Source of the DNA: Azolla caroliniana
Taxonomy: Eukaryota > Polypodiophyta
DNA length: 64,000 nt
Direction of reading: 5' to 3'
NCBI GenBank assembly: GCA_043228905.1
Contig: JBHGNT010000009.1
Location: 3,534,001 to 3,598,000 of the forward strand
In this document: one piece after another, positions 47,674 through 58,559 of the stretch
How the letters are laid out: the number at the start of each line of letters is the position of its first letter
Numbering within the stretch: the first letter of the stretch is position 1
Translations under genes and position numbers: made by a program
The notes under the pieces: generated by a model
Seen by the model: only the letters and a program-made list of their open reading frames with translations
The model's database searches: none
Told to the model about the DNA's origin: nothing

Positions 47674-48526
47674 TGTGGGAGATGCTAAACACATTTTTGT
47701 TTTAGTCAGTTAGGTATACATATTTGATTAGAATATATGGAAAAAAGTATTTGTCAGCAACTCCTATATAAATAACAGAGTGTCACAGTAATAAAAAGTT
47801 TGAAACAAGCAAACATTTATTGATTGAATGGCTTTTCTCTTTCAAATTGAAGATGGATGGAGCTCTGAGGAGGATTAACCTCAAGAAAATAAACATTCAG
47901 TGTAATTAGCATAGCAATGTGGGGTATATAAATATCCATAAAACTATTCCTCAGTCCGTTATATGACATTAGATAGATGGACATGTGAGCAGGCTCATAC
48001 ACAGAGCGATCTCATTTTAGGGTCATATCATCGGGGTCCCTGAAATGGGAGGGGATCTACAATACAATCTGAGTCTTATATGTACGAATTAAAACAATAG
48101 CTTGGGTAAGAAACGATTAATCAATAAACAGGATGGCTCAAACCTGTGAAGGGCCAAAGCAGTGGAGAGGCCAGCGATGCCACCCCCAACGATGACAATA
48201 TCCTCCTGCCCTTGATTTCCTGGTTCCCTCAATGATGAAGGGGCAGAATAAGATGATGATGATGATGATGATGATGATGAAGCTGAGATGGAGGTAACAG
48301 CACATGAACAACATCCCACTGCTCTTCTACTACTACTTCTTCTTCTTCCCACTGCTCCTCTGCAACTATTATTGCTGCTGCTGCTGCTACTACTGCTGAT
48401 TGGAGCAACAGGCTGCTGCAGGTGGACATGATGATGATGATGACGCAGGGTGGAAGTTAAACCCTGCATTATCTCTTTCTGCTTCTGTCTCTTCTCTGTC
48501 TCTGTCTCTGTCTCTGTCTCCCCCAA
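45728..48526 (-). CDS. FAD-dependent monooxygenase, 3-hydroxybenzoate 6-hydroxylase / MO1-like
   Basis: Six exons: 48526-48144, 47565-47419, 47037-46975, 46894-46729, 46638-46413 and 46260-45728. They sum to 505 codons plus a stop in one frame. Residues ~107-128 carry the FAD dinucleotide fold IVGGGIAGLSTALALHR. GIWTNGWKALEALR and RKALLEALREPLP follow. VLIGCDGSSSVVARWMG is the family's DG block (most members have Asn before Ser). LAGDAMHPITPNLGQGGC near residue 391 is the second FAD-binding GD motif. The N-terminal ~100 residues are Ser/His-rich, fitting a plastid transit peptide; MQGLTST, 19 residues further in, is an alternative start. Plant members of this group (MO1/CTF2 type) are monooxygenases of uncertain substrate, related to zeaxanthin epoxidase and salicylate hydroxylase. 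The fourth exon's acceptor was chosen because it alone restores frame before DVEVRAVDRK. Confidence 0.92.
47626..47672 (+). repeat. (GT)n microsatellite in first intron of monooxygenase
   Basis: About 23 GT units in an otherwise AT-rich part of the intron. Confidence 0.9.
48241..48282 (+). repeat. trinucleotide (GAT)n run coding for polyserine in the monooxygenase
   Basis: GATGATGAT on this strand reads as serine codons (TCA) on the coding strand, within the presumed transit peptide. Further Ser-coding trinucleotide runs lie near 48375-48395. Confidence 0.8.
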
Positions 48527-48604
48527 GGCGTGCTACAACTCTTTATCCTCTACGTGGATATATACTGACACACTTACTATATTTATGTCTATGCATATGT
48601 ACTG

Positions 48605-48608
<4 letters not shown>

Positions 48609-48638
<30 letters not shown>

Positions 48639-48686
48639 TGTATGTATGTATGTATGTATGTATATGTATGTATGTATGTATGTATG

Positions 48687-48718
<32 letters not shown>

Positions 48719-48810
48719 TGTATGTATGTATGTATGTATGTATGTATGTATGTATATGTATGTATGTGTGTATGTATGTATGTATGTATGTATGTATGTA
48801 TGTATGTATG

Positions 48811-48872
<62 letters not shown>

Positions 48873-48890
48873 TATGTATATGCAATGTGC
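48609..48890 (+). repeat. ~280-bp (TATG)n array
   Basis: Nearly pure TATG tetranucleotides, broken every 25-60 bp by a TATATG or TGTGTG variant. It starts about 80 bp upstream of the monooxygenase start codon on the minus strand, so it lies in its promoter or 5' UTR. It is open in several frames on both strands (Met-Tyr-Val-Cys or Ile-His-Thr-Tyr repeats). These are repeat translations, not genes. Confidence 0.95.
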
Positions 48891-48898
48891 ATATGTAT

Positions 48899-49221
48899 AA
48901 AACACTACCATTGTAAGTAGTGTTTGAAAACATATAAAAGTTTGAAAACGTGTATAAAACGCTACCATTCTAAGCAGTCTTTGAACACATATAAAAACAC
49001 TGCCATTGTAAGTAGTGTTTCAAACCATATAAAAGTTTGAAAACATATAAAACACTACCATATTATGTAAGTACTCTTTGAAAACATATAAAAACACTAC
49101 CATTGTAAGTAAGTAGTGTTTCAAAATATATAAAAGTTTAAAAACATATAAAACACTACCATTGTATGTAAGTAGTCTTTGAAAACATATAAAAACACTA
49201 CCATTGTAAGTACTAAGTTTC
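48899..49221. repeat. seven hairpin-forming repeats
   Basis: AAACACTAC-CATTGTAA-GTAGTGTTT is a near-perfect palindrome at 48900-48925. Variants follow near 48957, 48993, 49050, 49091, 49150 and 49192, separated by AACATATAAAAGTTTGAAAAC-type spacers. Later copies have lost some pairing. They lie next to the TATG array. Confidence 0.8.
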
Positions 49222-49555
49222 AACACTACAATGGAAGGTGCAATGGGACTTGTTGAATTGTCACGTAATAGACAAGACCAATCCAATACTCTACTGAGGA
49301 AAGAAGTTCCAACTTGTTCTCATAAAAAAAGCATTTGCCCCATCAATGCACCCTTTAACTTTAGTAGATATATTCCAAACTCTATCCCTACCATCGAATA
49401 CAAAATCATATCCCATATCTCAACCGTGACGTAATCCAGAGTATCTCACAAAGAGGAAAATTATCACCATCTTTGACCTCAAATCAACATGTGTAACTTG
49501 TGCATGCACCCTGTTGTCTTGATGTCAAATAACAAGGTAAAGAAACTTGCCAAAG
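49222..49555. other. no recognisable gene
   Basis: No coding signal. It separates the hairpin repeats from the LINE relic. Confidence 0.35.
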
Positions 49556-49745
49556 TTGAGAAATGTAACCCTAAGTCTTATGAGCAATGGGACATTGTAT
49601 GAAACGATGAGTATTGTCTTTCCACTTGATCGATGCACAAGAAATAACTGGAAGTTATTAATCCACTTCTCTTTAGAGCTAATCCCATAGATAAACCTCC
49701 AATTAATGCTCTCCAAATGAAGATATTGGCTAGAAATGACAAATT
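49556..49745 (-). pseudogene. LINE 3' (zf-RVT) relic
   Basis: The minus strand reads FIWRALIGGLSMGLALKRSG and SYFLC, then after a frameshift DNTHRFIQCPIAHKT. This fits the zinc-binding region at the end of plant L1-type reverse transcriptases, whose pattern is C-x-x-C ... H-x-x-x-x-C. One zinc-ligand cysteine appears changed. It is a dead fragment. Confidence 0.6.
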
Positions 49746-49986
49746 AGAATGTCAACTATCCATATAGTTGGTTTTGACCACCATCCATATAGTTAAAAGC
49801 CATCCCAATGGTCCAAAGCACCCAAAACCTTGCCCAATCATAAGGAGGAGGCATTGCTTGATAGGTCACTTGAAATCATTTCAAATAACCTTCTCTATAC
49901 CAAAACCCTTTGCTTAACCGCAAGAAGATCAAACCTCCATATACCTGTAAGCTTGCATTTTCACAATCTTGAAAGCACAAAAAATA

Positions 49987-50161
49987 TCAAAACTCTAACA
50001 TGTCATGTCATTGAATTGTTATAAATGACTTCATTTATGACATTGTCAATGGACTTTAGTACCATCTTTGATTGGCTCAAAACTCTAACATTTCATGTCA
50101 TTGAACGGTTATAAATTACTTCATTTATGACATCGTCAATGGACTTTAGTACCATCTTCGA
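49987..50161 (+). repeat. 90-bp tandem duplication
   Basis: TCAAAACTCTAACAT begins at 49987 and TCAAAACTCTAACATTTC at 50077. The units share CTTCATTTATGACAT and GTCAATGGACTTTAGTACC. Confidence 0.85.
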
Positions 50162-52276
50162 TACAAAAAGCTTTGGAAATATAGCATGCAATGTAAACTC
50201 TTAAAACTCAAAGAGTTCTCTAATTAGGAGTTTCTTCCTTGTCATTTACACATTACAATACTTCTAAATTTTTAGAATATTTCAACCAAATGTACATCCT
50301 TTGATATGTCCATAAAAACACTACATTCCAATTCTCTCTCTCACTTGATTTGATAAGCCATGAGACCTTTGAGCCACAACTTTCGAACGAATTCAATTTT
50401 GCAATGTATCTTTCCAAACACAATGAAGCCAAAGGCCTTGATTTTACCTCAATGGAGTCTCCAGATGTACATGACAAAAGCCAATGGATAACATGTCCGA
50501 AGTGTCCAATTGACAGTTGCACTTCAAAAGTTTATTGAAGGATATGGAACATCGAACATGAAGATAATCAAAGGATTGTGACGATGGATATTATTTATCT
50601 CTCTGAAATCAATAGGACAAAAGTGGACATAATTATCTATCTTAAGAGAATTGTTGCTAGCTTGAGTGTCTTGATGCTAATGGCCATCAAACATTCCATA
50701 ACATAAGAGCTCATCTATAATAAGCACATGCTCTACACAAGCACAACATATGAAAACAAGATGAAACATGAGAAAAAGGCATTGCTGGACTCAAGAAATA
50801 TACACATTGCAAGCAACACAATTATTTTAAAAAACTCCTAAGAGGAGGTGACTTTTCAAATTTTCTAGGCTACAACAAAATTATAGACCTATGGATGGTC
50901 ATACTTAAGACTTGGGCAAGATTCAAACTCATCAGTTAACTTTGACCTACAAATGCAATGTCTACAAGGTAGGCTTTCACATTGAATGGTGATCGTGTCA
51001 AATATATTTGAAACAATTTGCTATCAGCCATTCAAAGAGAAACTCATGCCTGCTAATGACAATCAGATTAGGTGCAAAAGCATGGTGATATTCTGCAAAA
51101 ACACACAGATGTACGAACATGGCATATGCATTCAACGCAAACTTCTTCGGCCAAAACTGTGGAATAAAAAGAACAGGGAATAGTAGTACAAGGCAATATC
51201 AATCAAAAAATTTGGGGCAATTATGACAAACATCAACCTAAGATGTTGTGATACTTTTGCTTCTGACAAAAAGCGAAACATACAATGACATTGGGCATTT
51301 TGTTCTCTTACTTCAGTCAAAAACATTTGAAATGACCCGTAAAAGATGGGGGCAAGAAATATGATGAGATTTTAGTGGTGGGGCAGCAGCCTGTTTGCTT
51401 GCCATTATGTAGTTCATCTAAATCTACTGTGCATTCACATGACAGAAAACATTCAATGCTTTATCGTTAACAAGAGATTACTTGGAAAACAAGATGTAAT
51501 GGCACTTCATGTTTGCAAATATAATGAGATTTTACAATAAATTTGATTGCATAAAATATCCCGCCCACATAACAATGCTTTGTTTTTCTCATTGTCTGCA
51601 TTAAAAAGACCTCACTAAACTAATCACGCCGCTTTCTTTTGACTGTACATGCTATATAAGATCAAAACCTTTTCGATACCATATTCATTCCTTGTATTCC
51701 ATTTATATACACAGACAGATTCTCCTGCAACTTCTCTTTGATAACTGCAATATTAATGTTAAGTGTGCAGAGAAACCGTCCACTAGTAGCACAACTCACC
51801 GCTGTTGATTCCTCTGGATGTCGGAGGTTGGACCAACAACAGAGTGAGGCCCTCTGGCCTGAGGTTTTAGAAGCAAGTACCCCAAGTTCACAAAAAGTTC
51901 CTTTTTGATTTGGTTATTTATGCTTTTGTTGATTGCTTTCAAAAAGGTCATCTGCACGGAACGACTAGCAGATATACTGCAGGAAACATGAAACAAGTTA
52001 CTGATCATGGAAGGGAGAGAGAAATCAATATTTTCTTAAAAGAGAGCAAAAAGTACAGGCTAAAAAGAAAAAATTATCTGCAGCTATCAACAGGACGTAG
52101 GGCATCCATCAGAGTATACTGGACAACCACAACTCTGGATTTTTTACTAGAGTAAAATATAGTGGTGAGACATCACCCCCAACCCCAAACACAAACACAT
52201 TTGTTGCAAGTTCGATCCTCACCATGGGCTAGTCCCCATCTCATAGATCACAATCGGTTTCCCGTGGAAGTTAAAA

Positions 52277-52280
<4 letters not shown>
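50162..52280. other. 3' flank of the RimM-like gene, no separate gene supported
   Basis: About 2.1 kb with no recognised gene. A minus-strand frame at 52008-51796 could in principle be a 3' exon of the next gene, but that gene's frame already closes at 52480. Confidence 0.35.

Positions 52281-52357
<77 letters not shown>
52281..52357 (+). repeat. (CT)n microsatellite
   Basis: About 38 uninterrupted CT units. It lies about 125 bp past the stop codon of the RimM-like gene. Confidence 0.95.
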
Positions 52358-52359
<2 letters not shown>

Positions 52360-52479
52360 ATGGGAATTAGATAAACTTAAAATATCTTGGACAAAAGCCC
52401 TGATAAAACTTTCAGGAACAATCCAAACTTCCAAAATAATACTACACTACATGCAGAGATAGGACTTTACTACCTTGCT

Positions 52480-55400
52480 TTATTGCTTTATAGATGAAAT
52501 GTGATCTGTAAGAAGGTGATTAAGCATGTCCATTTGCTGTTGGTGTCGCTTTTTTGTTTGCCTAACAACACACCTTCCCAAATTGTGTGCAACTTCCCTG
52601 TAACCTCCATTCCACATAATCTGCAAAAGGACACACATAATGAAACTTAAACTCTTTAATTGATGATTCATCTTGAGATATATTTTCCAACTAGAAAAGT
52701 GTCATTAACTGCCTATGTACAAATGTATATAGTATGATACTGACGCTAAAAAAAGAAAAGGTTAAAATTTAAAATCAGAAATCCTCCCAAAAGAAAGAAA
52801 GACAAAACATACCGCATGATGCAGATCCCATCTTCGAGCTCGACAAACTAGAGTCTGCTGCGGCATTGCCCTTAAACGGGTCTTTGCTGGTGGCTTCTCT
52901 ACTGTAACTTGCCTTGTAACAAGGTTTTCAAAATAAATAATGCCTGGAAATATAAACACACAATATTTTCTGTCAGATGTTCTAAACCCTTCAGCTGTAA
53001 AATCCTAACTCGCATGAGCTGAATCAATGTCCAATTATTATCTTCAATGGTTATAATTGAGTGTATAAATTTATTCTCTAAAGATGCGAAGAACAAGTAT
53101 AATAATTCCTTACCTGTTTCATTGTGAACCTGCTTCCTCCAGTTCTCCAACAGAAAACATTCAATTTCAAAATCCAGCTTTTCTAAATCGTCCCTATTTA
53201 ATGAAGCGGTCAAATACTGTTTACATTGTAATTGATAAACAAACAATCCTATTGCCCATTGAGGATGAGACTGTATTTATTAATGAAATATTTTCACACT
53301 CCAATGAGCATTATATGAGCAAGTCACTAGATATAGCCATTCAATGTAAAAAATCTTGGATGCTTTATTGGGAAGTAAAGCAAGAATACATGATAAAAAA
53401 ATACATGCAAACATTCTGCAGATGGACAGTCAATGTCCTACTTGCAGTACGGTTCCTTATTGGACCTTCTTCTTGATATATTTCCTACATACTCATAACG
53501 CTAGTGATACTGAGTCAATGTAATATAGATATAAAAAACATACCAAAATCCATTCGGACGACGAGTCGTTCTCAAACCTAATACATGAGCTACATACAAG
53601 AATCCACCTGCAGCCTGAAATTTGTAGAAGTAAATGTTACTTAAAACAAATGGTTTTGCATATAAACCAGCAAAATACACTGCAAAAACAGAGCAGTTCT
53701 AGATATCAGATACTTATTTTTGCACATATTTAACATTTATCAGCACAAATCCAGCATGTTAATTAAGCTATTTGCATAATATATGATCCTCTTGAGCAGG
53801 AGACTTTCAGACCAATGTTTCTACACATCTGTTTGTGGAATTAAAAATCTGTATACATAAAAATTATACCATGTATCCATAAGTCGCACGAAATGTGCCC
53901 ATGCTAGTATGTTAATTTAACTAAGAGTACATGAATGAACATTACATGGATAAAAAATGCTAGGAACTCACTCGGATCTTCCGGACAAGGTCAGACCTTC
54001 CAGCTTCTAATAACTGCTCACGAGTTGGCATATAGGAATTTACCAGTTGTTGCAGATCTAGGTTTCCATTAGCCTTTATCTTTTTGTTTCCTGGAGTGAA
54101 GAATTAAACCATGTGAAGATCATATTACAAAGTATTCATGAAATTTCAGCGAAGTCATTGATTTCAACATGTGTGTGATACAGAATAAGCAATGCCTCAC
54201 CACAAAATCTCTCCTGTAGTAAATGTGAATATCGTTTGCAAAACAATTGTAATTCTGGCTGCAGTCTCTGAATAGCTTGAGGTCTTGTTGCGAGCTCCAA
54301 AAGCCCAGCAGGAGGCTGAAATAAAACAAAATCAATCAATAACAAATTTTGAAGGAAAAACTTAGTGTAGTTGACGGCAAAGCAATTAGACAAATGTTAA
54401 TTCATTTATTGATAGATGAGACTACTGGACTCCCACTCAGAGACTGTCAAGCAAATATTCACTGATCACATTCAGCATAACACTTGCCAAACTCACAAAA
54501 TCTAGATGTCAAAGAGAGAACAATAGCAACAACATTAACACCAAACACATTTATGGAAGTTTGCACAGAGAGAAACCATGGGGCGAACCAAGGCAAAGTA
54601 AATGGTATTCAGACTTCAATAACCCTCCATTGGAGTCTGACTCTCTCCAGCTACAGCTCCATTACTTGGATATTTGGCACATTTGTGAGGCCAATATTTC
54701 GTAATGCCATTAGGATTTCTCTCATTTTCTGACTGTCAAACCACTTGTCTCCTCATGCTGAGTGGAGGATGAGATCCTCACCTCCAGCTTTGGATAGGAT
54801 TTCAACCTCTCAAAGCACCTAATGTTTGTGCCCATAAAAATTTATCCTCTCCTGACCATATCCTTTGAATACTCCCCCAGTGCAAAGTCGCAATTTTGAG
54901 AGGGGCAGTATTACGTAAATGATAAATAGATACATGGATATAAAATTTGAGCTCTTTGAGGTAAAACAATGTTCATTAGATTCCTTTGAATACTCCCCCA
55001 GTGCAAAGTCACAATTTTGAGAGGGGCAGTATTACATAAATGATAAATAGATACATGAATATAAAATTTGAGTTCTTTGAGGTAAAACAATGTTCCGAAT
55101 AAGAAGACACGACATTATTTCAACAAGAAGGCTAATGGATATTAGGATAAGTTAACATAGGGAACACAATCCTGAGCACCTTGAAGGGTGTCTGTGTTCC
55201 TACATAACAAAGAGCAGAGCTGAAGTTATGACAGTCCACCTCAGTGTTTCTACAGAATAAGGTAATTCACGATAAGTATAACAATTTTTTAGACAGGCAT
55301 AATGACTTAAATGTCAACACAATTCTCCACCAAGAAGGGTAAGCACATATGTAAGTACATTATTTCACACAGTTTTTACTACAAAGTAGTAACCCCACTT

Positions 55401-56891
55401 CTCAGGAAAAAGTCATATATGAGATGATATGTTGATTTGGTCAGGTCAAAATTGGCCTCCTTGTGGACAATAAAAATAAATTCTATTCTATTCTACATGG
55501 GCGTCAGTGGTTAATGAAATATGGATACAATAACCATAGACATGGACAAATCAATAGAAGATGGGATATCATAACCAGAGACCAGTTCTAGACTCTGTGA
55601 AAGGGCGACATGAACAACAGATGAATGACTTGAAAGAAATCCTACTGAAGAGGATGATGATCCAATGAAAGAACTATGCTCGCAGCAGAACGGAAACTTT
55701 ATTCATCAATAATCTAAAAGCTTACCTTAACTAAGAGACGTCTTTTCTTCACATCAATGTTTTTAATGAACTCGTCTACTATAGGAATGAGGATCTTTAT
55801 TCCAGGCATTTGCTTTCCACCACTACCAATGGTTACACGATGCTGAAGCACCGAATTCAACTTTGCTCCTTCCAAGGATTCAGATGCACCTTCAGTGGTT
55901 GCTGAACCGACTACCTTTAAAATGTACTCATAGGGAATATCTATGTCAATATCTTCATCTATTTTTCCAATGTGAATGATTTCATCCACATTTCCAACAA
56001 CTTTTCCATCAACCTCTACACTCCATCCAAACACATAAAGGTGTCTCAATGCAATATCTCTTGCCATGTATGTTTTTCCATCCTTACATTGCAAGCGTTG
56101 TCCTGCACAAGTCCAATCACAGAGAGATTCTCTATAAGCATGATTTGGAAATAGCACGAATATATAATCTCCTGATTAAAAATGGTTTTCTTTTCCTTAA
56201 TAATATTAAACAACGGCAATTCCAGAGGACTCTTATCTTAGTTTAATAGGGCTATTTTGGAAAACGTTATCAAATTGTAATATGAATATTGCCTTTACTT
56301 TAGTGTTAACTCTTAACATTATAAATCACGTCAATTTCTGTATACATGTCAAATAATATACTTGACTTTTGTATTGAAACTCTTTTCACATCCAGAGGAC
56401 ATGAATTGTGGTAAAGGACAGACAATCGTCCATCAAAAGAACAAACCTTTAACATAGAACCCATAATAGAACATGGCAGTAACATAACAGAGAGAATAGC
56501 CGAGTCAAGGAGTGAACTCACCAGGAATCCCACTGATATTCCACGTCTTAGACTGGGAGGTCATCCCTCCAACTATACCTCCAAGAGCTTCCGAATCTTG
56601 CACTGAAACCAAGTATTTTCATTATCTCAGGAAAAATGATAATCCACTCCGTCCTTTCAACAAAAAATTGTGGTAGAATTTTCATCCAATAACAACAAAT
56701 TTCCCCCATAAAACCAGTTGAGAAAAACACAAACTGAACCCAAACCCACTGAAAAGAATGCAAATTTAAAGAGAGAAAGTGTTAAAAAATGTATTGCCGT
56801 ATGAATGTTGGAGGGCATGATAGACTGATAAACAACGATGGCCATAGCTCCGAGAAGATGGTGAACATGAGTATAGGGGTAAGGTCTCCAT
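52480..56891 (-). CDS. RimM/PRC-barrel-like protein with HTH-like GGF/GGY segments (unknown function)
   Basis: Exons on the minus strand: a first exon not settled (METLPLYSCSPSSRS from 56891 is a transit-peptide-like candidate), then 56602-56522, 56102-55726, 54315-54201, 54090-53972, 53614-53544, 53193-53114, 52943-52813 and 52620-52480. All internal junctions keep frame. The second-third exons contain VEVDGKVVGNVDEIIHIG and IKILIPIVDEFIKNIDVKKRRLLVK. With PPAGLLEL of the next exon this fits the PRC-barrel end of RimM, the factor for 16S rRNA processing. After it come MPTREQLLEAGRSDLVRKIR-AAGGFLYVAHVLGL and, near the end, RRWDLHHAIMWNGGYREVAHNLGR. These two similar segments match a helix-turn-helix-like 'AGR.DL..AI...GG...VA..LGL' element seen in several plant plastid proteins. 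A plastid ribosome or RNA role is a guess. I cannot name a full-length homologue. Confidence 0.7.
54861..55096 (+). repeat. 121-bp tandem duplication in intron
   Basis: TCCTTTGAATACTCCCCCAG starts at 54861 and again at 54982. Both units include GAGAGGGGCAGTATTAC and GAGGTAAAACAATGTTC, with few differences. Confidence 0.9.
55437..55495 (+). mobile_element. retroelement 3' tail with (TTCTA)n end
   Basis: GGTCAAAATTGGCCTCC-TTGTGGACAATAAAAA followed by TTCTATTCTATTCTA. It is the same family as the tail at 44703, with a different terminal repeat. It lies in an intron of the RimM-like gene. Confidence 0.55.
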
Positions 56892-57229
56892 CGACGTAAG
56901 GCTTTGGGCAGCAGAACAGAACGACAGTGTGGTCCATGAAGATCTATGAGAGCATTAATATGGATGAGTTTCATGTGTATTGTGGGTAGAATAAAACGAG
57001 AAATGAATAAAACTTGGAAGGAAAAAGCACTCGCCTGCAGAGCATGGTCTCCATGAGGGGCAATTAAGTACAATTAAGGAAGATAGATAGCCTCTGCTCT
57101 TAAGTACAATTAAATCTATCACCCACCTAATGGCTATCTTCTGACACCCTTCTCCTCCTCTTCCTCCTCCTCATCCAAAACTCTGATATGATATGATTTT
57201 GGAGGGTTTTGTGTCTGTCTGTGTATGTA

Positions 57230-57230
<1 letters not shown>

Positions 57231-57266
<36 letters not shown>
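57231..57266 (+). repeat. (CT)n microsatellite
   Basis: About 17 CT units upstream of the RimM-like gene. A C9 run and a repeated GTTTTTCTT-TTTGGAAGAT unit follow near 57297-57375. Confidence 0.85.
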
Positions 57267-57269
<3 letters not shown>

Positions 57270-57644
57270 GTGGATTTATCCGGATTTTGTTCCCCTGTTT
57301 TTCTTCTTTGGAAGATTCAAAAATAACATATTTATGGAAATGCCCTCCCCCCCCCCCTGTTTTTCTTGTTTGGAAGATACAAATTAATTAGCGTATTTAT
57401 GGAAATGCCCCTGCCCCTCTTCACCTCCAACCAAGCATCTGTAGTGCCTTTCATACATATCTTCTTATTTATTAGCTTGCCCTCGTGTTAAGTTGGTAAT
57501 CTCCGATCTCGGCTCTCTCTTTCTCTCTCTCCATTGACTTCCTAGAATTGCATGGCAAGCAAGCAGAAAGATCCAGAAGACGCATAAAAGCAAATTTTTG
57601 TGTTCCAGTTGGATGCAAGATATAGAAAAAATGGTTTGGTAGAT

Positions 57645-58245
57645 GGGGCGCGAGACACTTGCTTCATGATGCATCACTAGATTCCTCTGTAAATGAGGCC
57701 TTTTTGCAACGCCAATGTATCATGACATGGGACAAATTTGGAGGCTCACGCGTCACACATTATACTACACATGTTGCACCTAACTACAAAACCATATTCT
57801 TTGCAGAACGGGGGAACCATACACATCGATACATGTCAAAGCCCATACAGTTATCTGCCATTCGAACCATTGCTTCCATGCGACTTAGCTCACATGCATT
57901 GCGATGTGAGACAGGGCATTGGGGCACAAGTGATGAGACTGGTCAGCTATGCACACTTTGCCCTAAACAAGTTCGTGAGTCTAAGTATCACACTTTGATA
58001 CAATGCTCTACCTTTGATCATGCTTTCCACATCTCTTCGACCGAGCCCAATCCTTGCATGAATTCCTCTCACAACCACAATGTGCACTCTTGATTGCAAC
58101 ATTCATTGGTAAAGTTCTTGAACATCGAGAGTAACTACTCACTTTTCACACATACACGTGAAATATAATATCTTTGGTCTCATAGGTCATATTTGATCTC
58201 CGAAGACGATAATATAATCTATCTATCTATCTCTGTCTATTATTA
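57645..58245 (+). mobile_element. LINE 3' end (copy A) with zf-RVT domain and short-repeat tail
   Basis: The open stretch 57659-58093 ends a LINE pol. MRLSSHALRCETGHWG then LCTLCPKQVRESKYHTLIQC gives the C-x-x-C ... H-x-x-x-x-C zinc pattern of L1-type reverse transcriptase ends. The 3' UTR follows and closes with GGTCTCATAGGTCATATTTG ... GACGATAATATAATC and an (ATCT)n tail. The element is heavily 5'-truncated, as is usual for LINEs. A second copy is at 61575. Confidence 0.8.
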
Positions 58246-58249
58246 TGTA

Positions 58250-58357
58250 CTCCATAGATATATCTTAATTTACTAGATGTCATTGTGGAATGCAAGGGTT
58301 TAACCCACCAACTGCGATTCATCCCTATTCCTCTCTCTTCTTCTTTTTTATCATAAT
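58250..58357. repeat. degenerate copy of the tRNA-like unit at 58479
   Basis: ACTAGATGTCATTGTGGAAT followed by a GGTTTAACCCACCAACTG stretch parallels ACTAGATGCCAATGTGGAAT at 58463 and what follows it. It is an older, partly deleted copy of the same unit. Confidence 0.5.
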
Positions 58358-58440
58358 TAGCTTACCCTAGTGGTAAGTCGATAACACTACAAGCACTGTG
58401 TCTTGGGTTTGAAACCCAATTTCCTTGCCTCTTTATTATA
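58358..58440 (+). repeat. tRNA-derived SINE head
   Basis: TTAGCTTACCCTAGTGGTAAG (A box) and CTTGGGTTTGAAACCC (B box) stand about 45 bases apart, as in the copies at 8267. No poly(A) or flanking duplication could be fixed. Confidence 0.65.
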
Positions 58441-58478
58441 TACTTCATATATCTCTCTATTTCACTAGATGCCAATGT

Positions 58479-58546
58479 GGAATGTAAGGATTGAACCCAT
58501 GACTACCTGGTCTCCATTGGGCAACCTTACCAACTGAGCTACATCC
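58479..58546 (-). tRNA. tRNA-like sequence, probably a pseudogene or SINE head
   Basis: The minus strand starts GGATGTAGCTCAGTTGGTAAG and, 45 bases on, has GGGTTCAATCC. The ends GGATGTA and TACATTC can pair over seven positions (one G-T). At 68 nt it is slightly short, and the T stem is poor, so a working tRNA is unlikely. I do not assign an anticodon. Confidence 0.45.
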
Positions 58547-58559
58547 ATCTTGACCTCAA

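Noticed and set aside
48400-48968. Overlapping long frames of Met-Tyr-Val-Cys or Ile-His-Thr-Tyr repeats on both strands
   Set aside because: They are translations of the TATG tetranucleotide array and have no independent coding support.
51796-52008. Possible extra 3' exon of the RimM-like gene
   Set aside because: The reading frame already ends at 52480 after SSIKQ, and no conserved motif supports extension.
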